DNA of 64,000 bases from contig JADJWX010000011.1 of NCBI GenBank assembly GCA_016716135.1, positions 124,001 through 188,000 of the forward strand, in the 5' to 3' direction. Each line of letters begins with the position of its first letter. Position 1 is the first letter of the stretch. Below the pieces are notes generated by a model. That model was not told the origin of the DNA and searched no databases. It saw nothing but the letters and a program-made list of their open reading frames with translations. Of the stretch, positions 54,201 to 62,766 are shown in pieces. Position numbers and translations under genes: made by a program. Source of the DNA: Lewinellaceae bacterium (lineage in GTDB: Bacteria; Bacteroidota; Bacteroidia; Chitinophagales; Saprospiraceae).

Positions 54201-54870
54201 CATCGAAAGAACGGAGCCGCTGGACTACCTGATCCGTTTTCAAAATACGGGGACCGACACGGCCTTTACCGTGGTCATTCGCGATACACTTTCGCCCTTG
54301 CTCGATATTGAAACCTTGCAATTGGGCGCAGCCAGCCATGCGGTTCAACTGAACGTACGCGGTGAAAACGAACTGGTTTTTACCTTCGAAAACATCCTGC
54401 TGCCCGACAGCAACATCAACGAGGCGGCCTCGCATGGTTTTGTGAAATATTCGATCCGCCAAACAGCGGACAACCCCGACGGCGCCGTGATCCGCAACCG
54501 GGCCGGCATTTATTTTGATTTCAACCTGCCGGTTCTGACCAATGAAACCTGGCATACGGTGGGGCTGCCGATTGTGTCGGGTGTATTTTCGGCAAACCAG
54601 GAAAAACTGCCGCAGCTCCGGGTTTCGCCCAACCCCTTTGTCGATTTGCTTTGGGTGGAAATACCTGAATCGTTTGAGTTCCCGAACAGGGTGCAGCGGC
54701 CGTTGACACTGGAGGTCAGCGATTTAACCGGGCGTTTTTTAGTGAAAAAAGAATTTGAAAACCAGCGAATTACGTTGGAACGCGGCTCAATGCCTGCCGG
54801 CTTGTTGTTGCTTAGTCTGCGGGATGCATCGGGCGTACTGCTGGCTGTTGGGCGGGCGGTGGCGCGGTGA
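51271..54870 (+). CDS. Secreted BNR/sialidase-like repeat protein with DUF7619-like and T9SS sorting domains
   Basis: 1199 residues. Signal peptide (ALLLALCGLFLFQNQNHAQ), then BNR/VPS10-like propeller repeats over about 30-620, each with an Asp-box such as SSDNGRNWVE, STDDGLSWAD, STDDGASWTE, SNDNGDSWQF and STDRGVTWSD. A carboxypeptidase-regulatory-like insert (LRNDLDDDCLSDFVEPALPG), adhesion-type beta domains, DUF7619-like domain (GSFDPNDKAGFPEG; LIRFQNTGTDTAFTVVIRDT; RNRAGIYFDFNLPVLTN) and a T9SS end (VSPNPFVDLLWVEIPE, AVGRAVAR). No neuraminidase catalytic set was traced, so binding rather than hydrolysis is likely. C-terminal paralogue of the preceding gene. Confidence 0.87.
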   Translation: MRFQKTPQALLLALCGLFLFQNQNHAQLSWQRMPGPPGGFGAVTPGTGGKWLLRSSSIGVHETADGGQNWRWNALPGSIHTEAALYLGNAGRLWFFNRQQVLQSSDNGRNWVEIRPHDSGSQWIENDFFATIVLDTDTILIGANSTGILRSTDLGKTLVTVFPLAGGLNALAQNPHNGHLFAWKTSPVAGQINKIYRSTDDGLSWADWQNDPLTTGRTINQMVFAPNGAVFLATDQKLLRSTDDGASWTELNFRAGDIAVTPTGRLLAEDKDGLFTFVTRYSDDNGDSWQPGPVNLLRKFSVLPDGTIFAEYDFNGMYRSNDNGDSWQFSAYGMAHHVRRLELHFYPDNALLAITEQGVFYSENGATDWQQRFSPMNPQAISADFSPGLSTAVLPDGTVFCFFEEKLQRSTDRGVTWSDVTPAAFQPGSYFNSIRQVDGVLFFLFDNANTLRSEDGGQSWQDIGAVQLNQPEKSTDGTFWAFNFGPTLQKSTDRGLTWSNVTTPALSGPARIFSHPNGTLFLLGYGKIHRSTNGGGTWSTTNQTYMTNVNAVFVNSAGHLFVVGEQIGSDLFLLSVDEGITWQFVNDPNSFWASDFLFHAPDQRIWFASGDGVWRSTEPSTDFLTMGGTLRNDLDDDCLSDFVEPALPGFMVKSVDNNGQSRYGMSNGDGYFQVLTRAGDYQVQAVAPNELWTACSLDVTIPASPTSGLIGGKNLALKPAALCPRLEVDVAAPLLRRCFETRMAVSYRNTGTLAAANARVELVLDPLLELLDASFPVSGQSGDTLFFDLGTVNANEKGTFFLNLKVSCDAALGQMHCTSARIFPDTICSGWQGAVLRTSMQCLGDSALLEIQNIGAAAMTGQQKWQVWRGIWANFDSSLVAEGNFLLAAGEIFTKKIATGPADMLLFFKVPQETGYPFGSGFAQTVLQHCDGSGQTPYSFEYQVYEPSRAQFCLRNIGSFDPNDKAGFPEGIGAGHHIERTEPLDYLIRFQNTGTDTAFTVVIRDTLSPLLDIETLQLGAASHAVQLNVRGENELVFTFENILLPDSNINEAASHGFVKYSIRQTADNPDGAVIRNRAGIYFDFNLPVLTNETWHTVGLPIVSGVFSANQEKLPQLRVSPNPFVDLLWVEIPESFEFPNRVQRPLTLEVSDLTGRFLVKKEFENQRITLERGSMPAGLLLLSLRDASGVLLAVGRAVAR

Positions 54871-55369
54871 GCGTGGTTTTTTCGGAAGTTGTCCCACCCT
54901 CGATTTTTTTTTTTACCGCAAAGGCGCGGAGATATCTTACTTGTCCTACGGCTTGTACGGTTTCACTTTATAAACCGGTAATAATCGAATCCAGATGTCT
55001 CCCCCGCCTTGCGGGGTCGACATGACACCTTGAAATGACAAGATTAGTTTCAATCAGATTTCTCGCTACGCTCGAAATTTCCCCTGCGCCCTGCCGCAAT
55101 TTCGAGCGTAGCGAGAAATCCGGTAAGATTTAGTTTAAAATAAACGACTGTCATGTCGACCCCGCAAGGCGGGGGAGACATCTGGACTAACAACACATTA
55201 TCGGGTATTTTTGAAACCGTAGAAGCCGTAGGACAAGTTTCTGCCCGGCCTGCCAATCAAATGATGACACTGCGCATGCCGGTTCTCATGTTAAAACGAA
55301 ATGTGGTCGGAGGGGCTACTCGTAAAGCAATTAACTTCGCTCCCCCCAACATCGATTTACTGTTCGATT
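54871..55369. other. Intergenic region with nested inverted repeat
   Basis: 499 nt with no convincing gene; short open frames here follow the palindromes. It begins with a T-run after AAGTTGTCCCACCCTCGA and is dominated by the nested inverted repeat at 54991-55185. The rest (55186-55369) presumably holds the promoter of the haloperoxidase-like gene; no clear TAnnTTTG was picked. Confidence 0.5.
54991..55185. repeat. Nested double inverted repeat, 195 bp
   Basis: Outer arms of 37 bp (54991-55027 and 55149-55185) are perfect reverse complements, beginning CCAGATGTCTCCCCCGCCTT. Inner arms of 23 bp (55057-55079 and 55098-55120), beginning GATTTCTCGCTACGCTCGAA, are also perfect. The whole could fold into a two-tier cruciform or RNA hairpin. 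No open frame or transposase is inside. Confidence 0.92.
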
Positions 55370-57541
55370 ATGAAAAACACACTACTCCTGATCGTTGCCA
55401 TTTTTCTGGCGATTCCCGAAGTTTCTGCCCAGCACTCCATCGCCCGCCGCTGGAACGAGCAACTCCTGAGCGCCATCAGTAAAGACCTGGCGCGGCCAAC
55501 CGTCCATGCACGCAATTTATTCCATGTGTCTGTTGCCATGTACGACGCCTGGGCCGTGTACAACCCCAATGCCGACACCTATTTTCTGGGAAAAACTGTG
55601 CATGGCTTTACCTGCCCCTACCATCCCACTCCGCCACCGGCCGATGCCCGGGCAGCGCAGGAAAAGGCGATCAGTTATGCGGTTTACCGGGTCATGAAGC
55701 ATCGCTTTGCTGAATCACCCGGAAAGGAGACAATCTTTGCCGAGATGGACGCCCTGATGGACTCGCTGGGATACAGCACGGCCATAACTTCCACCAATTA
55801 CAAATGCGGCCCTGCAGAAATGGGTAATTACATTGCCCGGTATATGTTGGAATATGGCTTGCAAGATGGCTCAAACGAAGCAAATGGTTACGCCAACGAA
55901 TATTACCAGCCGGCGAATCCTCCCATGCGCATGACCGAACCCGGCAACCCGAATATCGTTGATCTGAATCGTTGGCAACCCTTACAGTTTACCCAGTTCG
56001 TCGACCAGAGTGGCAATCCCCTGGGCAACATAGTCACCCCGTTTTTGAGCCCGGAATGGGGCAATGTCGCGCCATTTTCCCTGCAACCGAACGATGCTAC
56101 GATCTATGCGCGCGATGGTCATGCTTATGTCGTGTATCACGACCCCGGTCCGCCGCCTTACCTGGATACGACCGCTGTCGGTGGTCTGTCGGAGGAATAC
56201 AAATGGGGCCATGCGCTGGTGTCGGTCTGGAGCGCACTGCTTGACCCGGCAGACGGAGTATTCATTGACATTTCGCCTGCTGCAATGGGTAATAATTCGA
56301 CTTACCCCACCGACATTCCCGGTCTCCGCGATTTTTATAACCTGGAAAACGGCGGCGACGACAGTCCAGGCCGCCCCCTCAATCCCAAAACTGGCTTGCC
56401 CTACACACCGCAGATCGTACCGCGCGGTGATTTCACCCGCGCTATCGCCGAATTTTGGGCCGACGGGCCCAGTTCGGTTACCCCGCCGGGGCACTGGTTT
56501 AAAATTTTAAACTACGTAAACGACCAACCCGGGCTGGTCAAAAAAGTGCGCGGCGAAGGACCGCTGTGCGACAACCTGGAATGGGACGTGAAGGCGTACT
56601 TTGCCCTGGGTGGCGCCATGCACGATGTGGCCATCACCGCCTGGGGGATCAAAGGCTGGTACGACAGCGCCAGGCCGGTTTCCGCCATTCGCGGCATGGC
56701 AGAATTTGGTCAGAGTACCGATCCGGATTTGCCCAACTTTCACCCGGGCGGACTGCCGCTCATACCCGGATACATAGAAACAATCAAAGCCGGCGACCCG
56801 CTCGAAGGCATTGACGGCCGGCATGTTGGCGAAATAAAACTGCGCGCCTGGAAAGGCCCCGCATACATTACCAACCCCCAAAACGATGTGGCCGGCGTCG
56901 GTTGGATACGCGCCGCCGAGTGGTGGCCCTACCAGCGCCCGACCTTTGTGTCGCCTCCTTTTGCCGGGTATATTTCCGGCCACTCGACGTACAGCCGGGC
57001 GGCAGCGGAATTGTTGACGGGGCTCACCGGCGATCCGTTCTTCCCCGGTGGCCTGGGTGAATATTTTTGCCCGCAAAATGAATTTCTGGTTTTTGAGGAC
57101 GGCCCCAGTGTCGACATCCGCTTGCAATGGGCGACCTATCGCGACGCTTCGGATCAATGCAGCTTGTCGCGTATTTACGGCGGCATTCACCCGCCGGTGG
57201 ACGACATTCCCGGCCGGCATATCGGGATAAAGATCGGGCAGGAAGCCCTGGCCTTTGCCGAGCAGTATTTTACCAAAATTACGCCGCCCTACGAGGCCTC
57301 GGAATTCCGGATTTTCCCGAATCCAACGACTTGTGTCGTGCAAATTGAAGATACGATCGAGGGAAGCCTGCCAGTACAAGTGCACCATATCGACGGCCGT
57401 CTGGCTATGACAACCGATCTGGAATTTGTAAACCACCAGGCCATTCTAAACCTGGATGCCCTGGCCCCGGGCGTTTACCTGGTAACCGGCCTGGATGTAC
57501 AGGGCAACCGGCGTTTTCAGGAAAAAGTGGTGCGTTTGTAA
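55370..57541 (+). CDS. Secreted vanadium-dependent haloperoxidase / PAP2-like phosphatase with T9SS sorting domain
   Basis: 723 residues from ATG 55370, which opens the signal peptide MKNTLLLIVAIFLAIPEVSA. The C-terminal part of the catalytic domain shows the vanadate/phosphate site: RPTFVSPPFAGYISGHSTYS (SGH motif) and RIYGGIHPPVDDIPGRHIGI (R...GIHxxxD), with DVAITAWGIKGWYDSARPVS and NARNLFHVSVAMYDAWAVYN-like helices earlier. Such enzymes oxidise halides with hydrogen peroxide or hydrolyse phosphate esters. A T9SS sorting domain ends it (FRIFPNPTTCVVQIED, LAPGVYLVTGLDVQGNRRFQ). Convergent with the next gene across a bidirectional terminator. Confidence 0.88.
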   Translation: MKNTLLLIVAIFLAIPEVSAQHSIARRWNEQLLSAISKDLARPTVHARNLFHVSVAMYDAWAVYNPNADTYFLGKTVHGFTCPYHPTPPPADARAAQEKAISYAVYRVMKHRFAESPGKETIFAEMDALMDSLGYSTAITSTNYKCGPAEMGNYIARYMLEYGLQDGSNEANGYANEYYQPANPPMRMTEPGNPNIVDLNRWQPLQFTQFVDQSGNPLGNIVTPFLSPEWGNVAPFSLQPNDATIYARDGHAYVVYHDPGPPPYLDTTAVGGLSEEYKWGHALVSVWSALLDPADGVFIDISPAAMGNNSTYPTDIPGLRDFYNLENGGDDSPGRPLNPKTGLPYTPQIVPRGDFTRAIAEFWADGPSSVTPPGHWFKILNYVNDQPGLVKKVRGEGPLCDNLEWDVKAYFALGGAMHDVAITAWGIKGWYDSARPVSAIRGMAEFGQSTDPDLPNFHPGGLPLIPGYIETIKAGDPLEGIDGRHVGEIKLRAWKGPAYITNPQNDVAGVGWIRAAEWWPYQRPTFVSPPFAGYISGHSTYSRAAAELLTGLTGDPFFPGGLGEYFCPQNEFLVFEDGPSVDIRLQWATYRDASDQCSLSRIYGGIHPPVDDIPGRHIGIKIGQEALAFAEQYFTKITPPYEASEFRIFPNPTTCVVQIEDTIEGSLPVQVHHIDGRLAMTTDLEFVNHQAILNLDALAPGVYLVTGLDVQGNRRFQEKVVRL

Positions 57542-57644
57542 CCTTTCCAAAAAACGTTCTAGCGCTAGTCGCGCAAAAAAGGCCTGTGCGTACAGTTCCT
57601 TTTTGGCGAGATAGCCGTTCTGGTTACCAGCCCCAAATGCAAGT

Positions 57645-57702
57645 AAAAAAAAGCGGCAGTCCTGAAGGCAATATCTGCCATGAAGGACTGCCGCAATTTT
57701 TT
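57645..57702. terminator. Bidirectional intrinsic terminator
   Basis: Stem GCGGCAGTCCT (57653-57663) with AGGACTGCCGC (57684-57694), preceded by eight A and followed by a T-run on the plus strand. It sits between the convergent haloperoxidase-like and SprB/dockerin genes and can serve both. Confidence 0.88.
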
Positions 57703-57727
57703 CCGGCACGAAAAATTAGTCAACCAA

Positions 57728-60700
57728 TTAATTTCCTACAGCAACCAATTTTTGGGTCACTACGCCGATTGATGTCGTTAATTCACACAGTAGCACACCG
57801 GTTCCGGCAAGCTCCTGAAGGTGCAGCGTTTCATTGCTGATCCCTGCCGGATAGGCCTTGTTAATCCGTAACAATTCCCGGCCGCTTATATCCAGCACAC
57901 GCAATTGCGCGACACCGGCTTCAGGCAGGTTGAACGACACTGTAGTCTCATCCCGGAATGGGTTGGGCCACACCTGCATGCCCAAAACTGCGGCCGCCGG
58001 ATCAGTGGTGCCGGTGGCGGCATCGAAGTGCAGTTCCACGGCCGTTTCGTCCAATGCGGCGGTATAGTTCAGGCCGGGCAGTACGTTGTCGTCAAGTTTC
58101 AGCACCTCGCTCAACTTCAAGCCACTTTGCAGCGGGGTGAAACGCAGACGGAAAACCGGCGTCGCTTCAGATACGGCAAGGCCGGTTGCCTGAGCCCAAA
58201 CAGCCAGGATTTCACCTGCAGTTACATTGTACAGACCAAAATTATCCGCTGTGATTGGCAGCATTTCCGGCTGAATCTCAACAAATTGCAGCTGTGCCGG
58301 GTCGAAGTGCAGGCCAAACTGGAAGGCCGCCAGATCGTCCAGTTGATCCGCCCGGAAAACCACGTCAATGGTTTCACCTGATTTCAACACCTGGTCGGCA
58401 ACGCGCAGCACCAACGGTTGACCGCTGCCAAAGTTGGCCGGGTTCGCATCGCCTGTGACATCGCCGATTTTCATGCCGATAAAATCCTGGTCAGTTTGCG
58501 GGCCGGAAATACCGGTGTAGGTTCGCTGTTCAGGGAAGCCCCAGGGCGGAACAGATAACACGTATGAACTCGGCACAAAACGCCAGGAGGTATTAAACAG
58601 GGCATTTGCTGCCGGATTACCCAGGAGCGACTGGACGATAAGCGAGGCGTCGAGGGTATTGATGGAATTGTTTTTATTCACATCGGCGCAAACCTGTTTG
58701 TAGGGATCCGTGATCACGTTGATGAAGGTCACGTGCTGTTGAATGGCTGTAGCATCGCCTGCCGTGACGCCGTTGAATTTATTGATATTTTTTACCGGCT
58801 TGAGTGTAAAATTGCCGCTGGTGAGCCCCGTCATGATCAAAAAACTGCCGGTAACGTCCGTTAAGTCGCTGCCCGCAACCGAGCCCGTGAGATTGACAGT
58901 AGCGTCTTTTACACCGCTTACGCCGTCGTCTTCCCAGATGATTTTGCCGCTGAAGTCAATTTCACAATCTTCAACCGTTACGTTCACCGTGCCGGTGTTT
59001 GTGCAGCCGGCCGGGTTGGTGGTTACCATGACACTGTACATCTGCGATCCCGGGGTTGTGGGAAAGGCAGTTGTTGATGGATTTCCACTGGGATTGGTAA
59101 TGCCTTCACCCGACCAGGAAACCGTGCTGCTGGCGGCAGCCGAAATGGACAGGTCGAGCATCGCCCCCACGCAAACCGGATCGGGCGAAACCGTGATGTT
59201 AGCCGGAGGCTGGGCCAGGTAGATGAAACTTTCCTTCGAACAACTGCTCGTACATCCGTTGGCATCGGTAACTACGACCGAAACCGTGTAGGAATTAAGG
59301 AAATTTCCTGCCGTTACCGAAACCGAAGCATCGGTGGTGGAACCCGGTATCGAGCCGTCGCCTGAAATGCTCCAGCTGTAATCGCTCATGCCGCCGGGAG
59401 CGTTGTAAACGTTGTTTTCAGAATTACTGCAAACGAAATCTGAGCCGCTGACCGTGCAGGCAGGCGCCGTAAAGGTACCAACGGTAACCTGCATTGGAGC
59501 GCTCACGCAGCCATCTGCATCCTTGACCACAACGTCGTACATGCCGGCTGCCAGGCCGGTAAAGGTGGCGCCGGATTGGTAGTTGACCCCGTTGTCTTTT
59601 GAATACATGTACGGTCCGGTGCCGCCGGTCACGCCGGTCACGGCAATTTGCCCGTTGGAGGCGCCGGAACAAGTGTTCGTGGGTGTACCGGTGAATGTGA
59701 TCGTTGGGCAGGGGCAGTGTAAACTGTTGCTGCCGGGCACCGACACGTTGTCAATCGAGATTGTTTCCGGGCTGGCATTTACATCCGCACACACCTGGAT
59801 TTGCAGTGTACTGCCCATGATTCCGGTAACAGTGACTGTCGTGGAACCACTGATATTATTTGAACCCGCAGGATATTCAACTGTTGCGGTTTCGCCACCG
59901 GCAACGTTATCCACCGTTATGTAGGGGTTTCCATTGACGCTATATTGCACATTGATGTAGTCGAGGTCATCAAACCCAACCCAGGCCAGGTCGACTGAAA
60001 AAGCGATGCCCGTTCCCGGGGGATCGATGTCGATTACCGGGCTGGTCCAGCAAACTTCCTGATCCAGATCAATCCCGGTTAAAGCTCCGCCACTGGTCCT
60101 GAAATAATCCACATCGGCCCGGCCGAAAGGATCAGGCGGCCAGTTGCTCAGCGTCCAGTTTACACCGGCAAAGTCGTCTACAAAATTGGGTAAATAGCCC
60201 CTGTTGGCGATGGAAAATGTTTCCAAATAGGCCACGGGCGCAGCAACGCTCACGGTGGCGCTGGTGGAGGCCGTACAACCTGCGTTGTCGGTTACGGTGA
60301 CAGTATAGGTTCCGGTTGACAGGCCGGCTTGATCTTGCGGGTCGGGTGATCCGGGCAGATTACTCCAGCTGTAGCTGTAGGGTGGCACGCCGTTGCTGAC
60401 AGAAAGGTTTATTTCACCGTCGCTCACGCTGCTACACGTTGTGTTAAGCACCTGAGTGCCCAGCGACATGGCGGTGGCAACGGTAACCGACGTTGTAGTG
60501 GTTGCCGTACAACTGGCAGCATCGGTCACGGTGATCGTATACGTACCGGCATTGAGCGCAGTAATGGTGTACATCCCGCCAGAGCCGGCGATTTCGGTGC
60601 CGCCGGGGTTGCCACTGCTGGGGCCGCTCCAGGCGACGTTGTAGCCGGGCGTAGCGCCGGTTGCCGTCACGGTGATGGCGCCGTTGGCACTGTTGCAGGA

Positions 60701-61306
60701 GCCTGCCTGTGCAATGGATGTACCTAAGGTCGGGGCTATGCACCCTCCGGTTGACACACCGGAAATATTGACATTGTCCAGAGTAAGAAACTCCGTGTTG
60801 CCATTAACCCTTGCACACATACGGACCTTGAATGTGTTTCCGGCAGTCACTGCAATTGCTGCAAAATTGGTTGAGGCAGAGCTGGTAAATGGGCCTGTCC
60901 CGGAAGTATAGCTTACCGTGTAGGCCGGATCGCCGTTTCCTCCAAGCACATTGGGGTGCCGCACCCAGGCGCCACCATTTATTTGCTGATTCACATCGAA
61001 TCCATCCCAGGAAATGTCCGCTGTAAATGAAATATTGCCCGTTGAGAGGACTGTCATCTGGGGGCTAACCCAGCAAACTTCTTCGTCGAGGTTGGTGGCT
61101 TCCAATACGCCACCAGCTGTTGTTTGGAAATAATCGGTTGCCCCACGGCCGGCGCCCCAAGCGGACAATGTCCAATCAACCCCGGTGAAGTCATTTACAC
61201 TGTTGATAAGATAACCCCTGTTGGCAATAGAAAACGTTTCAGAATACTGTGCCTGCGCAACCGTTGCAAGGCAAAAAAGAAGAGCGAGTAACAGGTTTTT
61301 AATCAT
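57728..61306 (-). CDS. Secreted multidomain protein: SprB repeats, dockerin, cohesin-like and T9SS sorting domains
   Basis: 1192 residues. Signal peptide MIKNLLLALLFCLATVAQAQ. Two copies of a jelly-roll-like module start with YSETFSIANRGYL (about 20-180) and YLETFSIANRGYL (about 362-525). SprB-type repeats lie between and after them (SANGAITVTATGATPGYNVA, SDGEINLSVSNGVPPYSYSW, NGQIAVTGVTGGTGPYMYSK). Then Ig/PKD-like regions, a carboxypeptidase-regulatory-like domain, a dockerin-type pair (GDATAIQQHVTFIN; CADVNKNNSINTLDASLIVQ; IGDVTGDANPANFG), a cohesin-like domain (FQFGLHFDPAQLQFVEIQPE) and a T9SS sorting domain (VWPNPFRDETTVSFNLP). Likely a surface adhesin or gliding-type protein; binding partner unknown. 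Confidence 0.88.
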   Translation of the reverse strand: MIKNLLLALLFCLATVAQAQYSETFSIANRGYLINSVNDFTGVDWTLSAWGAGRGATDYFQTTAGGVLEATNLDEEVCWVSPQMTVLSTGNISFTADISWDGFDVNQQINGGAWVRHPNVLGGNGDPAYTVSYTSGTGPFTSSASTNFAAIAVTAGNTFKVRMCARVNGNTEFLTLDNVNISGVSTGGCIAPTLGTSIAQAGSCNSANGAITVTATGATPGYNVAWSGPSSGNPGGTEIAGSGGMYTITALNAGTYTITVTDAASCTATTTTSVTVATAMSLGTQVLNTTCSSVSDGEINLSVSNGVPPYSYSWSNLPGSPDPQDQAGLSTGTYTVTVTDNAGCTASTSATVSVAAPVAYLETFSIANRGYLPNFVDDFAGVNWTLSNWPPDPFGRADVDYFRTSGGALTGIDLDQEVCWTSPVIDIDPPGTGIAFSVDLAWVGFDDLDYINVQYSVNGNPYITVDNVAGGETATVEYPAGSNNISGSTTVTVTGIMGSTLQIQVCADVNASPETISIDNVSVPGSNSLHCPCPTITFTGTPTNTCSGASNGQIAVTGVTGGTGPYMYSKDNGVNYQSGATFTGLAAGMYDVVVKDADGCVSAPMQVTVGTFTAPACTVSGSDFVCSNSENNVYNAPGGMSDYSWSISGDGSIPGSTTDASVSVTAGNFLNSYTVSVVVTDANGCTSSCSKESFIYLAQPPANITVSPDPVCVGAMLDLSISAAASSTVSWSGEGITNPSGNPSTTAFPTTPGSQMYSVMVTTNPAGCTNTGTVNVTVEDCEIDFSGKIIWEDDGVSGVKDATVNLTGSVAGSDLTDVTGSFLIMTGLTSGNFTLKPVKNINKFNGVTAGDATAIQQHVTFINVITDPYKQVCADVNKNNSINTLDASLIVQSLLGNPAANALFNTSWRFVPSSYVLSVPPWGFPEQRTYTGISGPQTDQDFIGMKIGDVTGDANPANFGSGQPLVLRVADQVLKSGETIDVVFRADQLDDLAAFQFGLHFDPAQLQFVEIQPEMLPITADNFGLYNVTAGEILAVWAQATGLAVSEATPVFRLRFTPLQSGLKLSEVLKLDDNVLPGLNYTAALDETAVELHFDAATGTTDPAAAVLGMQVWPNPFRDETTVSFNLPEAGVAQLRVLDISGRELLRINKAYPAGISNETLHLQELAGTGVLLCELTTSIGVVTQKLVAVGN

Positions 61307-61565
61307 TTGGCTTGAATTGTGCCATGAGCAAGGACCCCTGCGCAGGAAAGCTCATGCTGGTTAGAAAAAAATCGGGAAGAGGGTGAGCCCGGGAAAACCT
61401 TTGCACCAAATTGGCCGGCGCCAAAGATCACATGCTATTTCTTGGATTAAAAAAAGCTTTTTTCAAAGGTATGACCCAATTGCCAGACAGAAAAACATTC
61501 AGGAATTTCAACCGCAAACAGTCCTTCCGAAGGCACTTTTTTAACATAGAAATAATACTGTGTTA

Positions 61566-62639
61566 TTAATACCGGCGGGTATAATAGAGCACTGTTCCCA
61601 CCGGAAGTCCGTTTGGCATGTTTGTTTCGGCCATAGTGAGGGTCATGTAGTTGTTGCCATTGAACGCAATGGCTAGCGTGGAGTAGTACTGCGTACCGGC
61701 GTACTGCTCCATATAATATCCCCGCTGCACCTGCCAGTTGACATAAACCGTATTGGCAAGTACTCCGTTCATGTACAGGTAGCCCACGCCGGTGCCGTTT
61801 GCGTTCAGGGTAACAATATTGTTGATGTTGGAATAGCCGTCGGAATAGCTTGCTTCCCACTGACCGATCAGGGCATTCCGGAACAGCTGGTCGGATACGG
61901 CGGTTTGGTCGACTTGTGGTTGGGTTAGCGGTTTCTGCTCCAAATCCGGAAGTTTAGCCCCGGAATCCTTTCCCTGCGGTTCTGATTTTGCCGGTTGGGT
62001 GTTGCTTTTTGGCGGTGCGGCATCCTCAGCCTGATCTCCGTCCCGTTCGGCGCGTTGCCGGTGTACTTCCTGGGCATTTTTCCAGCCACTGGCCATGGCC
62101 TCCGCGCGGGCGCGGGCCGGCGGGTGGGTGTTGCTTTCGCCGGAGGATTGGAGCAGTTCAATACCTGCCTGCGCTTCTTCGAGGGAGGCGCCAAGGTTGT
62201 AAAGCACACCTCCGGCAAATTTGTCTGCCTGGAGTTCCAGCACCTTGCGTTTTTTAGAATCAGATATGGTGAAATCGTCGTTGTTCAGGTGGTGCCCGAT
62301 TTCATGCGCCAGCACGCAATAGGCGCCCCAACGGACCTTGCCGGTTTGTTTGAATTTTTCCAAAAACGTCGTGTTGTACAAAATGTACCGCTGGCGGCCC
62401 TCGGTGGTGGCCAGGGCATTTTTGCAATCGGCGGATTTAACCACAAAGTTTTTGGCCAGATTTACCGAGTTAAGGATTTCGCCCACAATGCGGTCGGCTT
62501 CTTTGGAAGCATCGAAGGTGTAAAAGTCTGTTTGTTCTTCCTCCCCGTCGAAAGAGCAGGAGTGCTCGACGGTGATTAGGGTTTGGCTACAGAGTGGCAG
62601 ACTTAAACAACTGGCGAATAGTAAAACACGTAATTTCAT
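61566..62639 (-). CDS. Secreted zinc metalloprotease-like protein (HEXXH, M48-type) with lipocalin-like C-terminus
   Basis: 357 residues from ATG 62639. Signal peptide MKLRVLLFASCLSLPLCSQ. The zinc motif HEIGHH is at 112-117 (VLAHEIGHHLNN), followed by the third ligand region LELQADKFAGGVLY, as in M48-like proteases (HExxH ... ExxADxFAG). A polar linker (about 200-250; PKSNTQPAKSEPQGK) precedes a C-terminal beta domain (about 255-357; GQWEASYSDGYSNINNIVTL) like the small lipocalin-like domains seen in Bacteroidota. Predicted periplasmic or lipid-anchored (a cysteine sits in the h-region). The 259-nt gap to the previous gene holds only a weak CATGAGC/GCTCATG repeat. Confidence 0.82.
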   Translation of the reverse strand: MKLRVLLFASCLSLPLCSQTLITVEHSCSFDGEEEQTDFYTFDASKEADRIVGEILNSVNLAKNFVVKSADCKNALATTEGRQRYILYNTTFLEKFKQTGKVRWGAYCVLAHEIGHHLNNDDFTISDSKKRKVLELQADKFAGGVLYNLGASLEEAQAGIELLQSSGESNTHPPARARAEAMASGWKNAQEVHRQRAERDGDQAEDAAPPKSNTQPAKSEPQGKDSGAKLPDLEQKPLTQPQVDQTAVSDQLFRNALIGQWEASYSDGYSNINNIVTLNANGTGVGYLYMNGVLANTVYVNWQVQRGYYMEQYAGTQYYSTLAIAFNGNNYMTLTMAETNMPNGLPVGTVLYYTRRY

Positions 62640-62702
62640 GGAAGTTTTGATTGATTGTTTTTTTAACCGGAGGCAGGGACTTCCGGGTGTTTTGGGTGAA
62701 AT

Positions 62703-62753
62703 ACTCGTCCTACGACTTAAAGTCGTAGGACGAGTAGAAGTCGTAGGACGAGT
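62703..62753. repeat. ACTCGTCCTACGACTT hairpin family, copy 2 (plus an extra half unit)
   Basis: ACTCGTCCTACGACTT (62703-62718) faces AAGTCGTAGGACGAGT (62720-62735), and a second AAGTCGTAGGACGAGT follows at 62738-62753. The unit is identical to that at 7116-7148. It lies between the 62767 gene end and the protease start. Confidence 0.9.
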
Positions 62754-62766
62754 ACGCAAACAAAGC

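Noticed and set aside
54755..55482. Short plus-strand open frames in and around the nested inverted repeat
   Set aside because: They only read through the palindromic DNA and have no homology-like motif.
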